64,000 nucleotides of DNA from Phycisphaeraceae bacterium (lineage in GTDB: Bacteria; Planctomycetota; Phycisphaerae; Phycisphaerales; UBA1924), in the NCBI GenBank assembly GCA_026126305.1, contig JAHCJI010000005.1, positions 124,001 through 188,000 of the forward strand. Reading direction: 5' to 3'. Below are positions 27,130 through 37,059 of the stretch, piece after piece. The stretch's first letter is position 1, and each line of letters opens with the position of its first letter. A program made the translations under genes and the position numbers. The notes below the pieces were generated by a model. The model saw nothing but the letters and a program-made list of their open reading frames with translations. It searched no databases and had not been told where the DNA came from.

Positions 27130-27726
27130 ATGACCACCACAGCAACCCCAGACTACGCCACCATCTACGACCGCGTCGTGGCCACCAACCCAGGGTACAA
27201 CGACGCCCACGGCTCGCCCGGGTATCACGCCTGCCTCATGTTTGCGGATCGCCTCCGGGCACTCCCGGGCAGATCCCTCGACGTCGGTTGCGGCGCGGGC
27301 TACGTCGTCGCACTCCTGGGCATGCCAACCTTCGGCTTCGAGGCCCACGGCGTCGACATCAGCCCCGTGGCCGTCGCACGCGCGGGCAAGATCACACCCC
27401 GAGGCCGCGTCGCCACCATGCAGCCGGGCCACATCCCACACCCCGACGCCGCCTTCAATCTCGTCACCTGCTTCGACGTGCTCGAACACCTCGACGAACC
27501 CGACATCCTCACCCTGCGCGACGAACTCCGACGAGTGCTTGCCCCAGGAGGCCTGCTCTTCTGCTCGGCCAGTTGCCGACCCTCGGCATCCGTAGACCAC
27601 AACGGCGAAAACCTGCACCGAACGATCCAACCGCCCCACTGGTGGGCCGAACACTTCGAGCCCGACGAGTACCTCGCCCGCCGAGCCACGGCGGACCTGC
27701 TGATGTGGTGGTGCAAACGCGCCTAG
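27130..27726 (+). CDS. Class I SAM-dependent methyltransferase
   Basis: 198 aa. LDVGCGAGYVVALLG is the SAM-binding motif I, followed by GVDISPVAVARA (acidic ribose contact), then FDVLEHLDEPD and RRVLAPGGLLFCSA. This is a Methyltransf_11-type small-molecule or lipid methyltransferase. The substrate is not evident. It begins 64 bases after the FHA-ATPase gene and overlaps the convergent ADP-ribosylglycohydrolase gene by 4 bases at the stops. Confidence 0.88.
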   Translation: MTTTATPDYATIYDRVVATNPGYNDAHGSPGYHACLMFADRLRALPGRSLDVGCGAGYVVALLGMPTFGFEAHGVDISPVAVARAGKITPRGRVATMQPGHIPHPDAAFNLVTCFDVLEHLDEPDILTLRDELRRVLAPGGLLFCSASCRPSASVDHNGENLHRTIQPPHWWAEHFEPDEYLARRATADLLMWWCKRA

Positions 27727-28745
27727 CCGTATGGTGGTGCGAGCCGCCGCGCGGCATGTATGAGCACAATGCCCAGGAACACCAGATTGCGTACCGGCAT
27801 CACGGCAAATCTCCACTTACCAGTCGCAGCGCCACCGCGCGACACCCCACGCGAGAACCGGTGGCTCACTGGAAAATCGACGATCCCTTCGATCAGTTGA
27901 TCAGGAACCCCCTGCCGAATTGCCAGCAAGCCGCCAAGCAAAGCAGCGCACGTGTCGGTATCGCCGCCCAGCCGCACAATCCGCTCCACGCCATGGAGAT
28001 ACGAGTCCGATCCGCTCAGCCATGCGTGCAGGACGACAGGCACCGTGTGCAAGACGAATCCGGTCACGCCCCGCCGACATCCTACATACGCGGCGAATTC
28101 CTCTGTCGATTCCCCGGCCTCGGCCGACCGGATCGCGTCCAAAACCGCCGTTTTCATTTCGCCGATCGGGAGCAAACGCTCGACCGATTCACGAAATCGC
28201 GTCAGAACCTCATCGGGCAGCCCGTCCCGATTCGCCCGGGCCGCAAGGGCGATTGCGAGCGCTCCATGCTCGGCCCGATCATCGGCATGGGTGACCCGTG
28301 AGGCTATCTTGATGAATTCGCAGAGTTGCTCCTCGCCGTCACACAGCAGACCGAGAACACCGGCTCGCATCGTCGGCCCATTCCCGGCCGAATCCACGCC
28401 ACTCGAACGGTATGAATGCCCAACCAGGAGTCGGCCACAGGCCAGCAGCGTTGCTTTGCCTGTCGCAGGCGGCAAGGAGAGAACCCACAGCCTCAACCAC
28501 CAAGCGAGACGCGATCCAAACTTATCTGAGTCACCATTCGCACCGTGGAAGGCGACCATCGTCATGAGCGTGTGCTCGGTATCGTCGCTCACCAGTCCTC
28601 GGCCAAACAGCATACGATGGCGAAGCGGGCGATCGCCAAGGAGCGCACGCACACGTCCCCGACCGAGCCGTTCATAGGGCAATCCGAGCGCATCGCCGAC
28701 CATTGCCCCCATCACGAATCGCTCGAGGGCTGATGCTTCCTGCAT
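27723..28745 (-). CDS. ADP-ribosylglycohydrolase family protein
   Basis: 340 aa, ATG 28745. The DraG/ARH fold signatures are all present: GAMVGDALGLPYE at about 13-25, SDDTEHTLM at about 53-61 (metal-binding aspartates), and GGDTDTCAALLGG late in the protein. Family members cleave ADP-ribose from proteins, nucleic acids or small molecules using two metal ions. The last about 30 residues (LVFLGIVLIHAARRL) are hydrophobic and could touch the membrane. No ADP-ribosyltransferase gene is nearby. Confidence 0.9.
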   Translation of the reverse strand: MQEASALERFVMGAMVGDALGLPYERLGRGRVRALLGDRPLRHRMLFGRGLVSDDTEHTLMTMVAFHGANGDSDKFGSRLAWWLRLWVLSLPPATGKATLLACGRLLVGHSYRSSGVDSAGNGPTMRAGVLGLLCDGEEQLCEFIKIASRVTHADDRAEHGALAIALAARANRDGLPDEVLTRFRESVERLLPIGEMKTAVLDAIRSAEAGESTEEFAAYVGCRRGVTGFVLHTVPVVLHAWLSGSDSYLHGVERIVRLGGDTDTCAALLGGLLAIRQGVPDQLIEGIVDFPVSHRFSRGVSRGGAATGKWRFAVMPVRNLVFLGIVLIHAARRLAPPYG

Positions 28746-28782
28746 GGATCACCTGGAATCGGTCCAACCACATCAGACCGAA

Positions 28783-28855
28783 TGGAGCGGAGGCGACTCG
28801 AACGCCCAACTTCCAGCTTGCAAAGCTGGCACTCTACCAATTGAGTTACCGCCCC
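28783..28855 (-). tRNA. tRNA-Ala (anticodon TGC)
   Basis: Minus-strand cloverleaf. The acceptor stem is GGGGCGG with CCGCTCC (one G-T pair). The anticodon stem is CCAGC/GCTGG around TTTGCAA, giving anticodon TGC. The T loop is TTCGAGT. The discriminator is A and CCA is not encoded. Confidence 0.95.
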
Positions 28856-28979
28856 CTCACAACGCCCCACTGTAGCCATTCTCGGACGCCCCAGGCAACC
28901 CGGCAGCCACCAAAACAAACCTCGACGCGCCTCCGACCCCCCGATCGCCGATACGCCAAGGCAACAGGGAGGACCTTCC

Positions 28980-30272
28980 ATGCGGAATCGGGCAAAGGTA
29001 TCGGTCTGCCTCGCGGCCATGGCCATCGCGGCACAGGCATACGCCACGCCGGATCTCGGCGAAACCTCGCCACTCGAAAGGGCCAAGGCCGCCCAGGACC
29101 AAGGCAACCTGCGACAGGCCTTCGAGGCATACCTCGACGCTTGGGCCGATCCAAAACTCCGGCACGAAGCGGCCCGACGCGCCAGAGACATCGAGCGCCA
29201 CGCCCGAGTCGCTTCCCAGGACGACCTCTCGGCCATCGAACCACTCCAGCAGAAACTCGGCCCACGCTTCCGAGCCTACCGATCCCGGTCCTTCCTGGTC
29301 CTCTCCGACGCCAAGGACGACTGGACACGCTCCCGCATCATCCTGCTCGAACGCGCCCGAGAGCAATACTTCCGGGAAATGGACCGGCTCGACATCCCCG
29401 TCCATCCCCATCGCCACAGGCTCATATGCGTCGTCTTCGACCAGCACGCCGACTACATCGACTTCGCCCGACGCCACGATCACTTCAACGCCGGCTGGTC
29501 CGCAGGCTACTACAGCATGGCACACAACGCCATCATCATCCACGACGATCGAACCGCGCCAAACCTCGCCCGGGTCATGCACGAGATGGAGCAACAGCAG
29601 CAACGCATCGACGACCTCACCGGCAGGGCACAACTCGCACAGGCCAAGGGACAGACCGACCAGGCAAGGATCCTCGCCGACGCAGCCGCCGGGCTGACCG
29701 ACCAACTCAACAAAGAACGCCAACGCATCGAGGACCAGGTCCTCAGTTTCGGCGTCGCCAAAGTCCTCCACGAGGCCATCCACCTCCTCGCCTTCAATAC
29801 CGGGCTCCAGGCCCGGGGCACCGCCTATCCGCTCTGGGTCAGCGAAGGGCTCGCGGCAAGCTTCGAGGCACCAGACACCCGTTCCCAGTTCGGCTTCGCA
29901 TTCCCCTACGAACCACGGGAACTCGAACTCGAACAACTCGCGCTCCAAAGCCAACTCCCAAGGCTCGCCGACATCGTCAGCCTGGTTCGCAATGACGATC
30001 TCGACGCCCAGTCCGCAAGGCCCATCTACGCGCTCGCCTACGGACTCTTCAAGGAACTCCACCGCTCCAACCGCCAGCAACTGACCGCCTACCTTGCCGA
30101 ACTGGCAGATCTCCCACCGGGCCCCATCCACCCAAGGGACCATGTCATCCTGTTCGAACGCCACTTCGGCCACATCGAAGACCTCGAACGCAGATTCACA
30201 CGACGCTGGGTCATGGCCGCCCGCGAACGCGAGGCCAAACTCGCACAGGAACTGCGTACCGCAGGCCAGTAA
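28980..30272 (+). CDS. Secreted DUF1570-type putative metallopeptidase
   Basis: 430 aa. A signal peptide (VCLAAMAIAAQAYA) is followed by a helical repeat-like region. The core, AYRSRSFLVLSDAKDD then RLICVVFDQHADYIDFA, fits DUF1570. HEAIH at 264-268 with Glu289 in LWVSEGLAASFE gives the gluzincin HEXXH...E zinc pattern, so peptidase activity is plausible. Between them, about 195-255 is a charged, probably coiled-coil insertion rich in Gln and Ala. It lies 188 bases upstream of the tricorn-protease gene. Confidence 0.82.
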   Translation: MRNRAKVSVCLAAMAIAAQAYATPDLGETSPLERAKAAQDQGNLRQAFEAYLDAWADPKLRHEAARRARDIERHARVASQDDLSAIEPLQQKLGPRFRAYRSRSFLVLSDAKDDWTRSRIILLERAREQYFREMDRLDIPVHPHRHRLICVVFDQHADYIDFARRHDHFNAGWSAGYYSMAHNAIIIHDDRTAPNLARVMHEMEQQQQRIDDLTGRAQLAQAKGQTDQARILADAAAGLTDQLNKERQRIEDQVLSFGVAKVLHEAIHLLAFNTGLQARGTAYPLWVSEGLAASFEAPDTRSQFGFAFPYEPRELELEQLALQSQLPRLADIVSLVRNDDLDAQSARPIYALAYGLFKELHRSNRQQLTAYLAELADLPPGPIHPRDHVILFERHFGHIEDLERRFTRRWVMAAREREAKLAQELRTAGQ

Positions 30273-30460
30273 GGCGATTCTGGAATACCCACGCCCCAAA
30301 GCCCCCATCGTGGAAACGCTGGAGGCCGGGACACCATCAGCCCAATCCCACTGGACCCGACCACTCCGGTGCGGTAGTCTGTACATTCCAGAATCCGCCG
30401 AAGATTGGGACCGGGCCGCCAGAACACTCGTGCGGGCCCCTGTCAGAGGAGATCCGAACC

Positions 30461-33400
30461 ATGCCAAGGAACACCCGCACCGGCAAAAACACGGTGCCCG
30501 CAACATACATACTGGCCATCGCAGCCGCCTCGGCATCCCTCCTCATGGCCTGTGCCACCACAGGTCCCAAAGCCCCCACCATCCCCTGGCACACCGTCGA
30601 CGAAAACTTCTCCTCAGAACGAGCCGAAGCCCTCGGTGCCATCGCCGGACAGACCCGCGTCGGCTACCCACGCATGCCAAGCCTCAGCCCCGATGGTTCC
30701 ATCATCGCCTTCACATGGGCGGGAGACCTCTGGGCCGTCCCACGCGAGGGTGGCATCGCCGCAAGGCTCACCACCCACCCCGCCGACGACCTCCGATCAG
30801 AGTTCAGCCCGGACGGGTCCACCATTGTCTTCGAATCCACACGCGACGGATCCACCAACCTCTACGCCATGCCCATCGCTACCGACAACGGCAGGGTCAT
30901 CGCCGGGCCCGTCCGCAGGCTCACCCTCAGCGACCGAGGACTCACACTCTCGGGCTTCCATCCAGACGGACAGGCCGTCCTCGTCCACGCCAGGCTCGAA
31001 CCGGGCATCGAACGAGGTACAAACATGTACCGAGTCCCCATCAACGGCGGTGCCATCACTCGACTCACCGATGCCCAAGGCCTCACGCCACGCATCAGCA
31101 ACGACGGCAACACCATCATCTTCACAAGGCAGCGAGACCTCAACGACCGACCCGCCTATCAAGGACCCGCGGCCGGAGACCTCTGGGCACTCGACACACG
31201 AACAGGCAGGTTCAAACAACTCACACGTTTCAACGGCAACGACGCCCAGGGCTTCCCGCTCCCCGATGGCTCCGTCCTCTACGTCTCAAGCAGACACGGC
31301 CAGAACAACATCTGGCGCATCCCAGCCGGACAGACCGACGCCATCGGCCCGAGACGCATCACAAACTTCACCCCAACCGAACAGCAGGTCACCATCGGAC
31401 ACGGCGTCCAGCACCTCAACGTCTCCCATGATGGATCAATAGCCGTCTTCCTCGTCTGGGACACACTCTACACAATCGACCTCAACCAACCCGGAGCACA
31501 GCCCACACCCGTCGAGATCTACGCCTCGGGAGATACCAAATCCCTCGACACTCGCCTGGAAACACTCGACCGGCAAGCCAGTGAAGCCGCCCTCAGCCCC
31601 GACGGCAAGACCCTCGCCGTCGTCGCAAGGGGAGAAGTCTTCATCCGCAGCACCGACGAAGATCGCCCCACCCGACGGGTCACCTTCACCGCGGGCCGAG
31701 AGCAGGACATCGCCTGGAGCCCAGACAACCAATTCCTCTATTTCTCCAGCGACGAAAACGGGCAATTCGGCATCTACAGAGCAGCAGTCGCCTTCGCACG
31801 CGAAGACCTCAAGGCAACCCCAGCGAGAAACAACGAGCAACCCAAGGACCAAGCCGAAGATCAACCCGGTGAACAGCCCGAAGGAGCAAGCAAAGAAACC
31901 CCAAAGCCCGGAAAGGTCGACCACGGCAAACGCTGGGCCGAAGCCATCCAGTTCGAGGTCCAGCCCTTCATCATCACGCCAGAGCGAACCGTCCAGCCCA
32001 TGCCCTCCCCAGACGGGTACCGCCTCCTCTACATCCGCGAACGCGGTGACCTCTGGCTGCGCGAACTCGCAACCGGGCACGACCGCCTGGTCTTCCCAAG
32101 TTGGAACGTCCCCAACGTCCAGTGGGCCTCCGACAGCACACACATCGTCTACTCCATCGCCGACTTCGACTTCAACAGCGACATCTGGCTGCTCAACCTC
32201 GACGACCAAGAAGCCAAGCCCATCAACCTCACCAGGCACCCCGACATCGACGCCTCACCAAACCTCAGCGCCGATGGCAAGGTACTCACCTTCCTCAGCG
32301 ATCGAGCGGGCGAGAACGGGTCCTACGACGCGTACGCTGTATTCCTCGATCGTGCCCTCGAAGGCATCCCGGATTACGAAACAGCAAAATACTTCGACGA
32401 TGCCGCAAAGGCGGTCAACAAAAAGGGCAAGATCGACACGCCAGACTACTCCAAGCAGCCAGATCGCAAACCACTCCAATTCCACGCAGACGATGCCTGG
32501 CAAAGGGTCCGACGCATCACCAGCCTCAACGGCATCGGCAACCTCGCTATGACCCCGGGCGGCGATCGCATCCTCTTCACCACAAGCATCGACGGAAGCA
32601 CAAGCCTCTTCTCCGTCGACTACAAAGGCCAGGACCGCAAATCCGTCCAGGCAGGCCCAGTCTCGAACGTCACGCCCACGATCGACGGCACCAAGGTCCT
32701 CTTCCTCCGAACTGGACAGGCAACCACCGCACGCCCCGCAGGCGGATCAACCACCACCCTGGGCATCAGCGCCACACTCCGGATAGACGTCGACGCAGAG
32801 CAGGCACAGAAGTTCAAAGACGCCGCAAACATGATCGGCCGAGAGTTCTACCACCCAACCCTCAAGGGACTCGACTGGCCAGCCCTCACACAGCGATACC
32901 TCAAACTCGCCAGGGTCACACGAACGCCAAGCGAATTCTACCAGGTCACCAACTTCCTCTTCGGCGAACTCAACGGGTCGCACCTGGGCATCTCCGGGGG
33001 CACACAACTCTACAGCCCGCCCGCCATCCGCACCGGCTACCTCGGCGTCGACACCCAACCCGTACCAGGCGGATACAAGGTAACCTACACCATCCCCGAA
33101 GGCCCAGCCTCCCGAAAGAACAGCCCACTCAACCCGGGTGACATCATCACCGCCATCAACGCCCAGCCCCTCGCCCAGGACATGGGCATGCCCATGATCG
33201 AACTCCGAGAAGCACTCGCCGGAACGGCCGGACAGGAAACGCTCGTCGAGATCATCCCAGCCAATCCCGATACGCCAAGCTTCGTCCTGATCGTTCCTGC
33301 CTCCTCCGCCGCCGAGGCCAACCTCCGATACGACGACGCCGTCCGCCAACGCCGCGCAAGCGTCGAGCAACTCTCCAACGGACGCCTCGGATACCTCCAT

Positions 33401-33961
33401 ATCAGAGGCATGAACGAGCCCTCCCTTCGAGACTTCGAGCGAGACCTCTTCGCGGCCGCCGACGGCAAAGACGCCCTCATCATCGACGTCCGCGACAACG
33501 GAGGCGGATGGACCAACGACATCCTCCTCTCCTCCCTCACCGCGCCACGCCACGCCTACACCATACCACGCGGTGCCAACCCCAGCGACGTGCCCCACGA
33601 CGCCTACCCAAGAGACCGAAGGCTCATCTACGCCTACACCAGACCCATCGCCGTCATCTGCAACGAAAACTCCTTCTCAAACGCCGAGATCTTCTCACAC
33701 GCCATCAAGAATATCGGCAGAGGCAAACTCGTCGGCAGGCAGACCTTCGGTGGGGTCATCTCCACGGGCTCGTACACACTCATCGACGGCACCACCGTCC
33801 GCAGGCCGTTCAGAGGCTGGTACCTCCCCGACGGGACCGACATGGAAAACAACGGAGCCATCCCCGACGTCCCCGTCGACATCACACCAACCGACCAGGC
33901 CCAGGGCAAAGACCCGCAACTCGAAGCCGCCGTCAAGACCCTCCTCGACGGTCTCAAGTAG
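30461..33961 (+). CDS. Tricorn-like S41 protease, predicted lipoprotein
   Basis: 1166 aa, ATG 30461 with AGAGGAGA upstream. A lipobox LLMAC with Cys31 predicts membrane anchoring in the periplasm. Residues about 65-700 are WD/PD40-like beta-propeller repeats (PSLSPDGSIIAFTWAGDLW, SEFSPDGSTIVFESTRDGS). A Gly/Gln/Lys-rich linker occurs at about 450-485. A tricorn core follows, then a PDZ domain (about 860-940, GYLGVDTQPVPGGYKV), then the S41 peptidase domain with IDVRDNGGGWT and the nucleophile region NENSFSNAEIF (Ser at about 1071). Likely degrades peptides in the periplasm, possibly with the DUF1570 protein upstream. Followed by a terminator. Confidence 0.93.
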   Translation: MPRNTRTGKNTVPATYILAIAAASASLLMACATTGPKAPTIPWHTVDENFSSERAEALGAIAGQTRVGYPRMPSLSPDGSIIAFTWAGDLWAVPREGGIAARLTTHPADDLRSEFSPDGSTIVFESTRDGSTNLYAMPIATDNGRVIAGPVRRLTLSDRGLTLSGFHPDGQAVLVHARLEPGIERGTNMYRVPINGGAITRLTDAQGLTPRISNDGNTIIFTRQRDLNDRPAYQGPAAGDLWALDTRTGRFKQLTRFNGNDAQGFPLPDGSVLYVSSRHGQNNIWRIPAGQTDAIGPRRITNFTPTEQQVTIGHGVQHLNVSHDGSIAVFLVWDTLYTIDLNQPGAQPTPVEIYASGDTKSLDTRLETLDRQASEAALSPDGKTLAVVARGEVFIRSTDEDRPTRRVTFTAGREQDIAWSPDNQFLYFSSDENGQFGIYRAAVAFAREDLKATPARNNEQPKDQAEDQPGEQPEGASKETPKPGKVDHGKRWAEAIQFEVQPFIITPERTVQPMPSPDGYRLLYIRERGDLWLRELATGHDRLVFPSWNVPNVQWASDSTHIVYSIADFDFNSDIWLLNLDDQEAKPINLTRHPDIDASPNLSADGKVLTFLSDRAGENGSYDAYAVFLDRALEGIPDYETAKYFDDAAKAVNKKGKIDTPDYSKQPDRKPLQFHADDAWQRVRRITSLNGIGNLAMTPGGDRILFTTSIDGSTSLFSVDYKGQDRKSVQAGPVSNVTPTIDGTKVLFLRTGQATTARPAGGSTTTLGISATLRIDVDAEQAQKFKDAANMIGREFYHPTLKGLDWPALTQRYLKLARVTRTPSEFYQVTNFLFGELNGSHLGISGGTQLYSPPAIRTGYLGVDTQPVPGGYKVTYTIPEGPASRKNSPLNPGDIITAINAQPLAQDMGMPMIELREALAGTAGQETLVEIIPANPDTPSFVLIVPASSAAEANLRYDDAVRQRRASVEQLSNGRLGYLHIRGMNEPSLRDFERDLFAAADGKDALIIDVRDNGGGWTNDILLSSLTAPRHAYTIPRGANPSDVPHDAYPRDRRLIYAYTRPIAVICNENSFSNAEIFSHAIKNIGRGKLVGRQTFGGVISTGSYTLIDGTTVRRPFRGWYLPDGTDMENNGAIPDVPVDITPTDQAQGKDPQLEAAVKTLLDGLK

Positions 33962-33990
33962 CAAACGTGAATTCCCGAATGGAGACCAAG

Positions 33991-34014
33991 CCCCGAGCGA
34001 ATGCTTGGGGTTTT
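33991..34014 (+). terminator. Intrinsic terminator after the tricorn gene
   Basis: An 8-bp stem (CCCCGAGC, loop GAAT, GCTTGGGG, one G-T pair) followed by TTTT, 29 bases after the stop. Confidence 0.85.
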
Positions 34015-34160
34015 GTGCTTGTTATCACCCCCGACAACCCCCCCAATCCTACGATCCTGCGAAACTTGCAAGACTCCAACCCGGGTCCCCCATCCACAAG
34101 CCGCTCCCACGCCGATACCCAATCCGAGCAAGCCCACGATGGGCAAGGGAGCCAGCGAGC

Positions 34161-34844
34161 ATGCAACTCACAAGCACCATCGTGCGCTCCGCCGTCGTCG
34201 TCTGGCTCCTGGCAGTCCTCGCCGCAACCGCGATCGCGCACTGGATCCTGCCAGAAGATCCCCATGCCGCACTCTTCGCGCTGGGACTGCTCTGCATGAC
34301 CTACACGCTCGCCGCCTTCGCCCTCGCGCGCCGAATCCCAGGACCCACCGCACTCATGCCGCTCGCCTGGGCCGCCGCCTTCGGCATGTGGATGCCAATC
34401 GCCCAGGATTATGGCGCAGACCAATTCGCACCCATGCTCGCGAACATGGGCGCACCAGAAGCACTCCTCCAACAACTCGCGCTGGCCACCGTCCTCCTCG
34501 CCGGGGGCATCATGACCGGGGCCATGCTCTACCTCGGAACAGCATCCTCAGCAGTCTTCGTCCACGTCGTCGTCCTCACCGCACTCGTCGCAGGAGCCAC
34601 ACTCTCACACCACGAGACCCCGGGCACGACCCTCGCCGCCGTCATCGCATGGCACGCGGGCGTCGCCGGCTCACTCATGCGATGGGCCTCCCACGCCGCT
34701 TGGGCCGCAAAACAAGGACTCTGCCCAGCCTGCGGCGAAGACATCACCGGAGTCCGCGACCGCGTCTGCCCGGCATGCAAGGCAGCCATCGTCACGGCCA
34801 TGCCCGCCAAGCCAAACACACAACCAGCAAAAAGAGCCGCTTGA
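34161..34844 (+). CDS. Polytopic membrane protein with C-terminal zinc ribbon
   Basis: 227 aa, ATG 34161 (the frame is open far upstream but without coding support). About five hydrophobic helices, starting TIVRSAVVVWLLAVLAATAI, are followed by a cytoplasmic tail with two cysteine pairs, CPACGED and CPACKAA, a typical zinc ribbon. The tail ends KRAA. No family recognised. Convergent with the small HEXXH gene, 7 bases apart. Confidence 0.75.
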   Translation: MQLTSTIVRSAVVVWLLAVLAATAIAHWILPEDPHAALFALGLLCMTYTLAAFALARRIPGPTALMPLAWAAAFGMWMPIAQDYGADQFAPMLANMGAPEALLQQLALATVLLAGGIMTGAMLYLGTASSAVFVHVVVLTALVAGATLSHHETPGTTLAAVIAWHAGVAGSLMRWASHAAWAAKQGLCPACGEDITGVRDRVCPACKAAIVTAMPAKPNTQPAKRAA

Positions 34845-34851
34845 TTTCCAC

Positions 34852-35385
34852 TCACTCGAGCGACAAAGGCGTCACCGGGCCAGCCCCGTCATAAGTCCTC
34901 AACTCCATCGGCACCACCTTCAAACCCCGACGACGAGCCTTGGCAACCGCATACCGCAACGCACCGTCCACACGACGATGCACCGCAGGCGTGATGTTCA
35001 GACCATGCGCACGCATCTGCTCCAACGCGAAACGCCAGGCATAATACTCCTCCAGACAACGCGGCTTGTACGTCCCAAAACCGATCGCGTGATGACCAAT
35101 CTCATGCAGGAACACCGCCGCCGAGATCGGACCCTTCGGCCGTGGAGCTTCGATCAGCCGGGCCACACGACCGTCGGCATACGCCAACTGCCACGCCACA
35201 CCGCTCGTCCCGCTCCGCCACTTCCGAACACGCACCCCATATTCCGAAAGCATCAGCCGCGCAACAGCCTCATACCGAGCGGCCGCGGCACCCTGCTTCG
35301 ACGAAACCACCGCACGCGAACGCAAGGCCTCCACAGCCACCGCTTCCACCCGCCTTCTCGGGATCAGGTCCCAGAGCGTGCGCAT
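34852..35385 (-). CDS. Small HEXXH putative zinc metalloprotein
   Basis: 177 aa. ATG 35385 is preferred over the ATG at 35514 because the latter reads back into fmt. The upstream gene's last 22 bases overlap this start. VFLHEIGHHAIG at about 92-103 gives the HEXXH metal site, with a possible third ligand in LEEYYAWRF about 12 residues later. The N-terminal half is helical and basic. No known peptidase family assigned. Third gene of a def-fmt run, which would put it with N-terminal methionine processing factors, though the link may be only positional. Confidence 0.65.
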   Translation of the reverse strand: MRTLWDLIPRRRVEAVAVEALRSRAVVSSKQGAAAARYEAVARLMLSEYGVRVRKWRSGTSGVAWQLAYADGRVARLIEAPRPKGPISAAVFLHEIGHHAIGFGTYKPRCLEEYYAWRFALEQMRAHGLNITPAVHRRVDGALRYAVAKARRRGLKVVPMELRTYDGAGPVTPLSLE

Positions 35386-36317
35386 CGCTCCCGCTCCGAT
35401 CGGGCCAACGCCCCAACAACCACCCCGCGACCACGAGCAAACGAACCAAAATCCATCGCACGCCCGCCCGAAGGCAACACCTCCAGCAACCGAAGCCCAC
35501 TCCCGCCACCGCAAGAAATCAACCCGTCCAGATCCAACAACACCCCAGGCTCGGCATCATGGCCACACACTTCCACGCCGACCCGAAGCAACTTCAACGA
35601 CACCCCGCCCAGCACAACCCCAACCCCAGGCCAAGGCGTCAAGCCATGCACCCGACGCCGGCACGCCTCGGCCGACTCCAAAAAATCGATCCACCCATCC
35701 GCTTTGCTCAGCTTCGGGGCCAGTGTCACCAACGCCGGATCCTGCGCCTCGCCCACGAGCGTCCCCCCCACCCGACGCTCCAACACATCCAACACCACCC
35801 CAACCCCATCCAACGCAAGCACGTCGTGCAACTCGCCAGCCGTCAACGACGGATCGAGCGCCCGCCCAGCCGAGCCAAGCACCAGCCCCGCGTCCATCTC
35901 CTCAGCCAGCGTGATCACGCTCACCCCCGTCCGCGCGTCACCCGCCAGAATCGCCGCGTTGATCGGTGCCGCCCCACGCCAACGGGGCAACAGCGAGGCG
36001 TGCAGATTCACAGCAAAACGATCCGCCAACAGCGAACGCCCCAACTTCTGTCCAAAAGCAATCACAACCCAAGCGTCCGCGTCCCAACCGCGGATCATCT
36101 CACGCACGCCAGACTCATTCACCCGCTCGGGCTTCAACACCGCAACCCCGGGCAATCGCTCGGCCGCAAAACCACCCACCGGCGTCGGTGTCAACACCTT
36201 CCCACGCCCCGAAGGCCGGTCCGGCTGCGTCACAACGCCCACCACGTCATGCACATCGCACAACGCACCAAGCGTCGGCAACCCAAAGGCCCCAGAACCA
36301 AAGTACACCACACGCAT
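35364..36317 (-). CDS. fmt: Methionyl-tRNA formyltransferase
   Basis: 317 aa from ATG 36317, giving MRVVYFGSGAFGLP. An alternative ATG six codons upstream is possible. It formylates initiator Met-tRNA. The formyl-THF-binding and catalytic residues are present: FAVNLHASLLPRWRGAAPI (Asn-His) and EEMDAGLVLG (Asp). The C-terminal tRNA-binding domain (about 205-305) is shorter and more divergent than usual. It lies 33 bases after def, the common def-fmt pairing. Confidence 0.92.
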   Translation of the reverse strand: MRVVYFGSGAFGLPTLGALCDVHDVVGVVTQPDRPSGRGKVLTPTPVGGFAAERLPGVAVLKPERVNESGVREMIRGWDADAWVVIAFGQKLGRSLLADRFAVNLHASLLPRWRGAAPINAAILAGDARTGVSVITLAEEMDAGLVLGSAGRALDPSLTAGELHDVLALDGVGVVLDVLERRVGGTLVGEAQDPALVTLAPKLSKADGWIDFLESAEACRRRVHGLTPWPGVGVVLGGVSLKLLRVGVEVCGHDAEPGVLLDLDGLISCGGGSGLRLLEVLPSGGRAMDFGSFARGRGVVVGALARSERERCARSGT

Positions 36318-36350
36318 CGCCAGCCGGGCCTCCATGCCCCGGCCAAGGGC

Positions 36351-36953
36351 CTAGCCCCCCCGACGCTCGAGCCGTCGCAACGCCGATCGCGTCCGCAACC
36401 GGTCCAACTGCCCGAACTTGTCGATGATCATCACCCCATCCAGATGATCCACCTCGTGCTGGATGCACCGAGCCAACAACCCGCCCGCCCGCACAGTGAA
36501 CCGCTCCCCATCCAGACCAGTCGCCTCAAGCACCACCTCACGCGGCCGATTCACAACCCCGCGGATCTCAGGCAGGCTCAGGCACCCTTCCTCGTCAGCC
36601 TCCAATACACCACCAAAACTCAGCACCGGGTCGATGCACACCAACGCCCGACCGCCCGTGTCAAACGCCAACCCATCCGATGAATCGCCCCCATGCGGAT
36701 CCGCAGCGACCCGGCACACGAACATCCGCCATGCCAAGCCAACCTGTGGGGCGGCAAGCCCAATCCCCTCGGACTCGTGCATCACCGCTAGCATCCGGTC
36801 GGCGACCGCACGCACCGAAGCATCCACAGACCCTACCGCCCGCGCACGTCCACGCAGGCAAGGGTCCGGGTGGGTCCGTAAGTGCAAAGAACCGGGATCG
36901 GGCACCACCGGCTCACGGGAAATAGTCTGGACACGCTCGGACATCGCGAGCAT
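36351..36953 (-). CDS. def: Peptide deformylase
   Basis: 200 aa, ATG 36953. It removes the formyl group from nascent proteins. All three PDF motifs are present: GIGLAAPQVG, EGCLSLPEIRG (metal Cys) and QHEVDHLDGV (metal His-His with Glu). There is an N-terminal extension of about 20 residues, and an in-frame ATG three codons downstream is also possible. Upstream gene of the def-fmt-HEXXH unit, divergent from the TPR gene. Confidence 0.95.
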   Translation of the reverse strand: MLAMSERVQTISREPVVPDPGSLHLRTHPDPCLRGRARAVGSVDASVRAVADRMLAVMHESEGIGLAAPQVGLAWRMFVCRVAADPHGGDSSDGLAFDTGGRALVCIDPVLSFGGVLEADEEGCLSLPEIRGVVNRPREVVLEATGLDGERFTVRAGGLLARCIQHEVDHLDGVMIIDKFGQLDRLRTRSALRRLERRGG

Positions 36954-37059
36954 GATATTGTGCCTCTCGCAGGCGTACAGCCGATCACCCTAGAATCCGG
37001 GCCAGGCCATACCCTTCCAAAGGCCAGCCAGAGACTCGAAGTCAAACGGGAGAACCATT

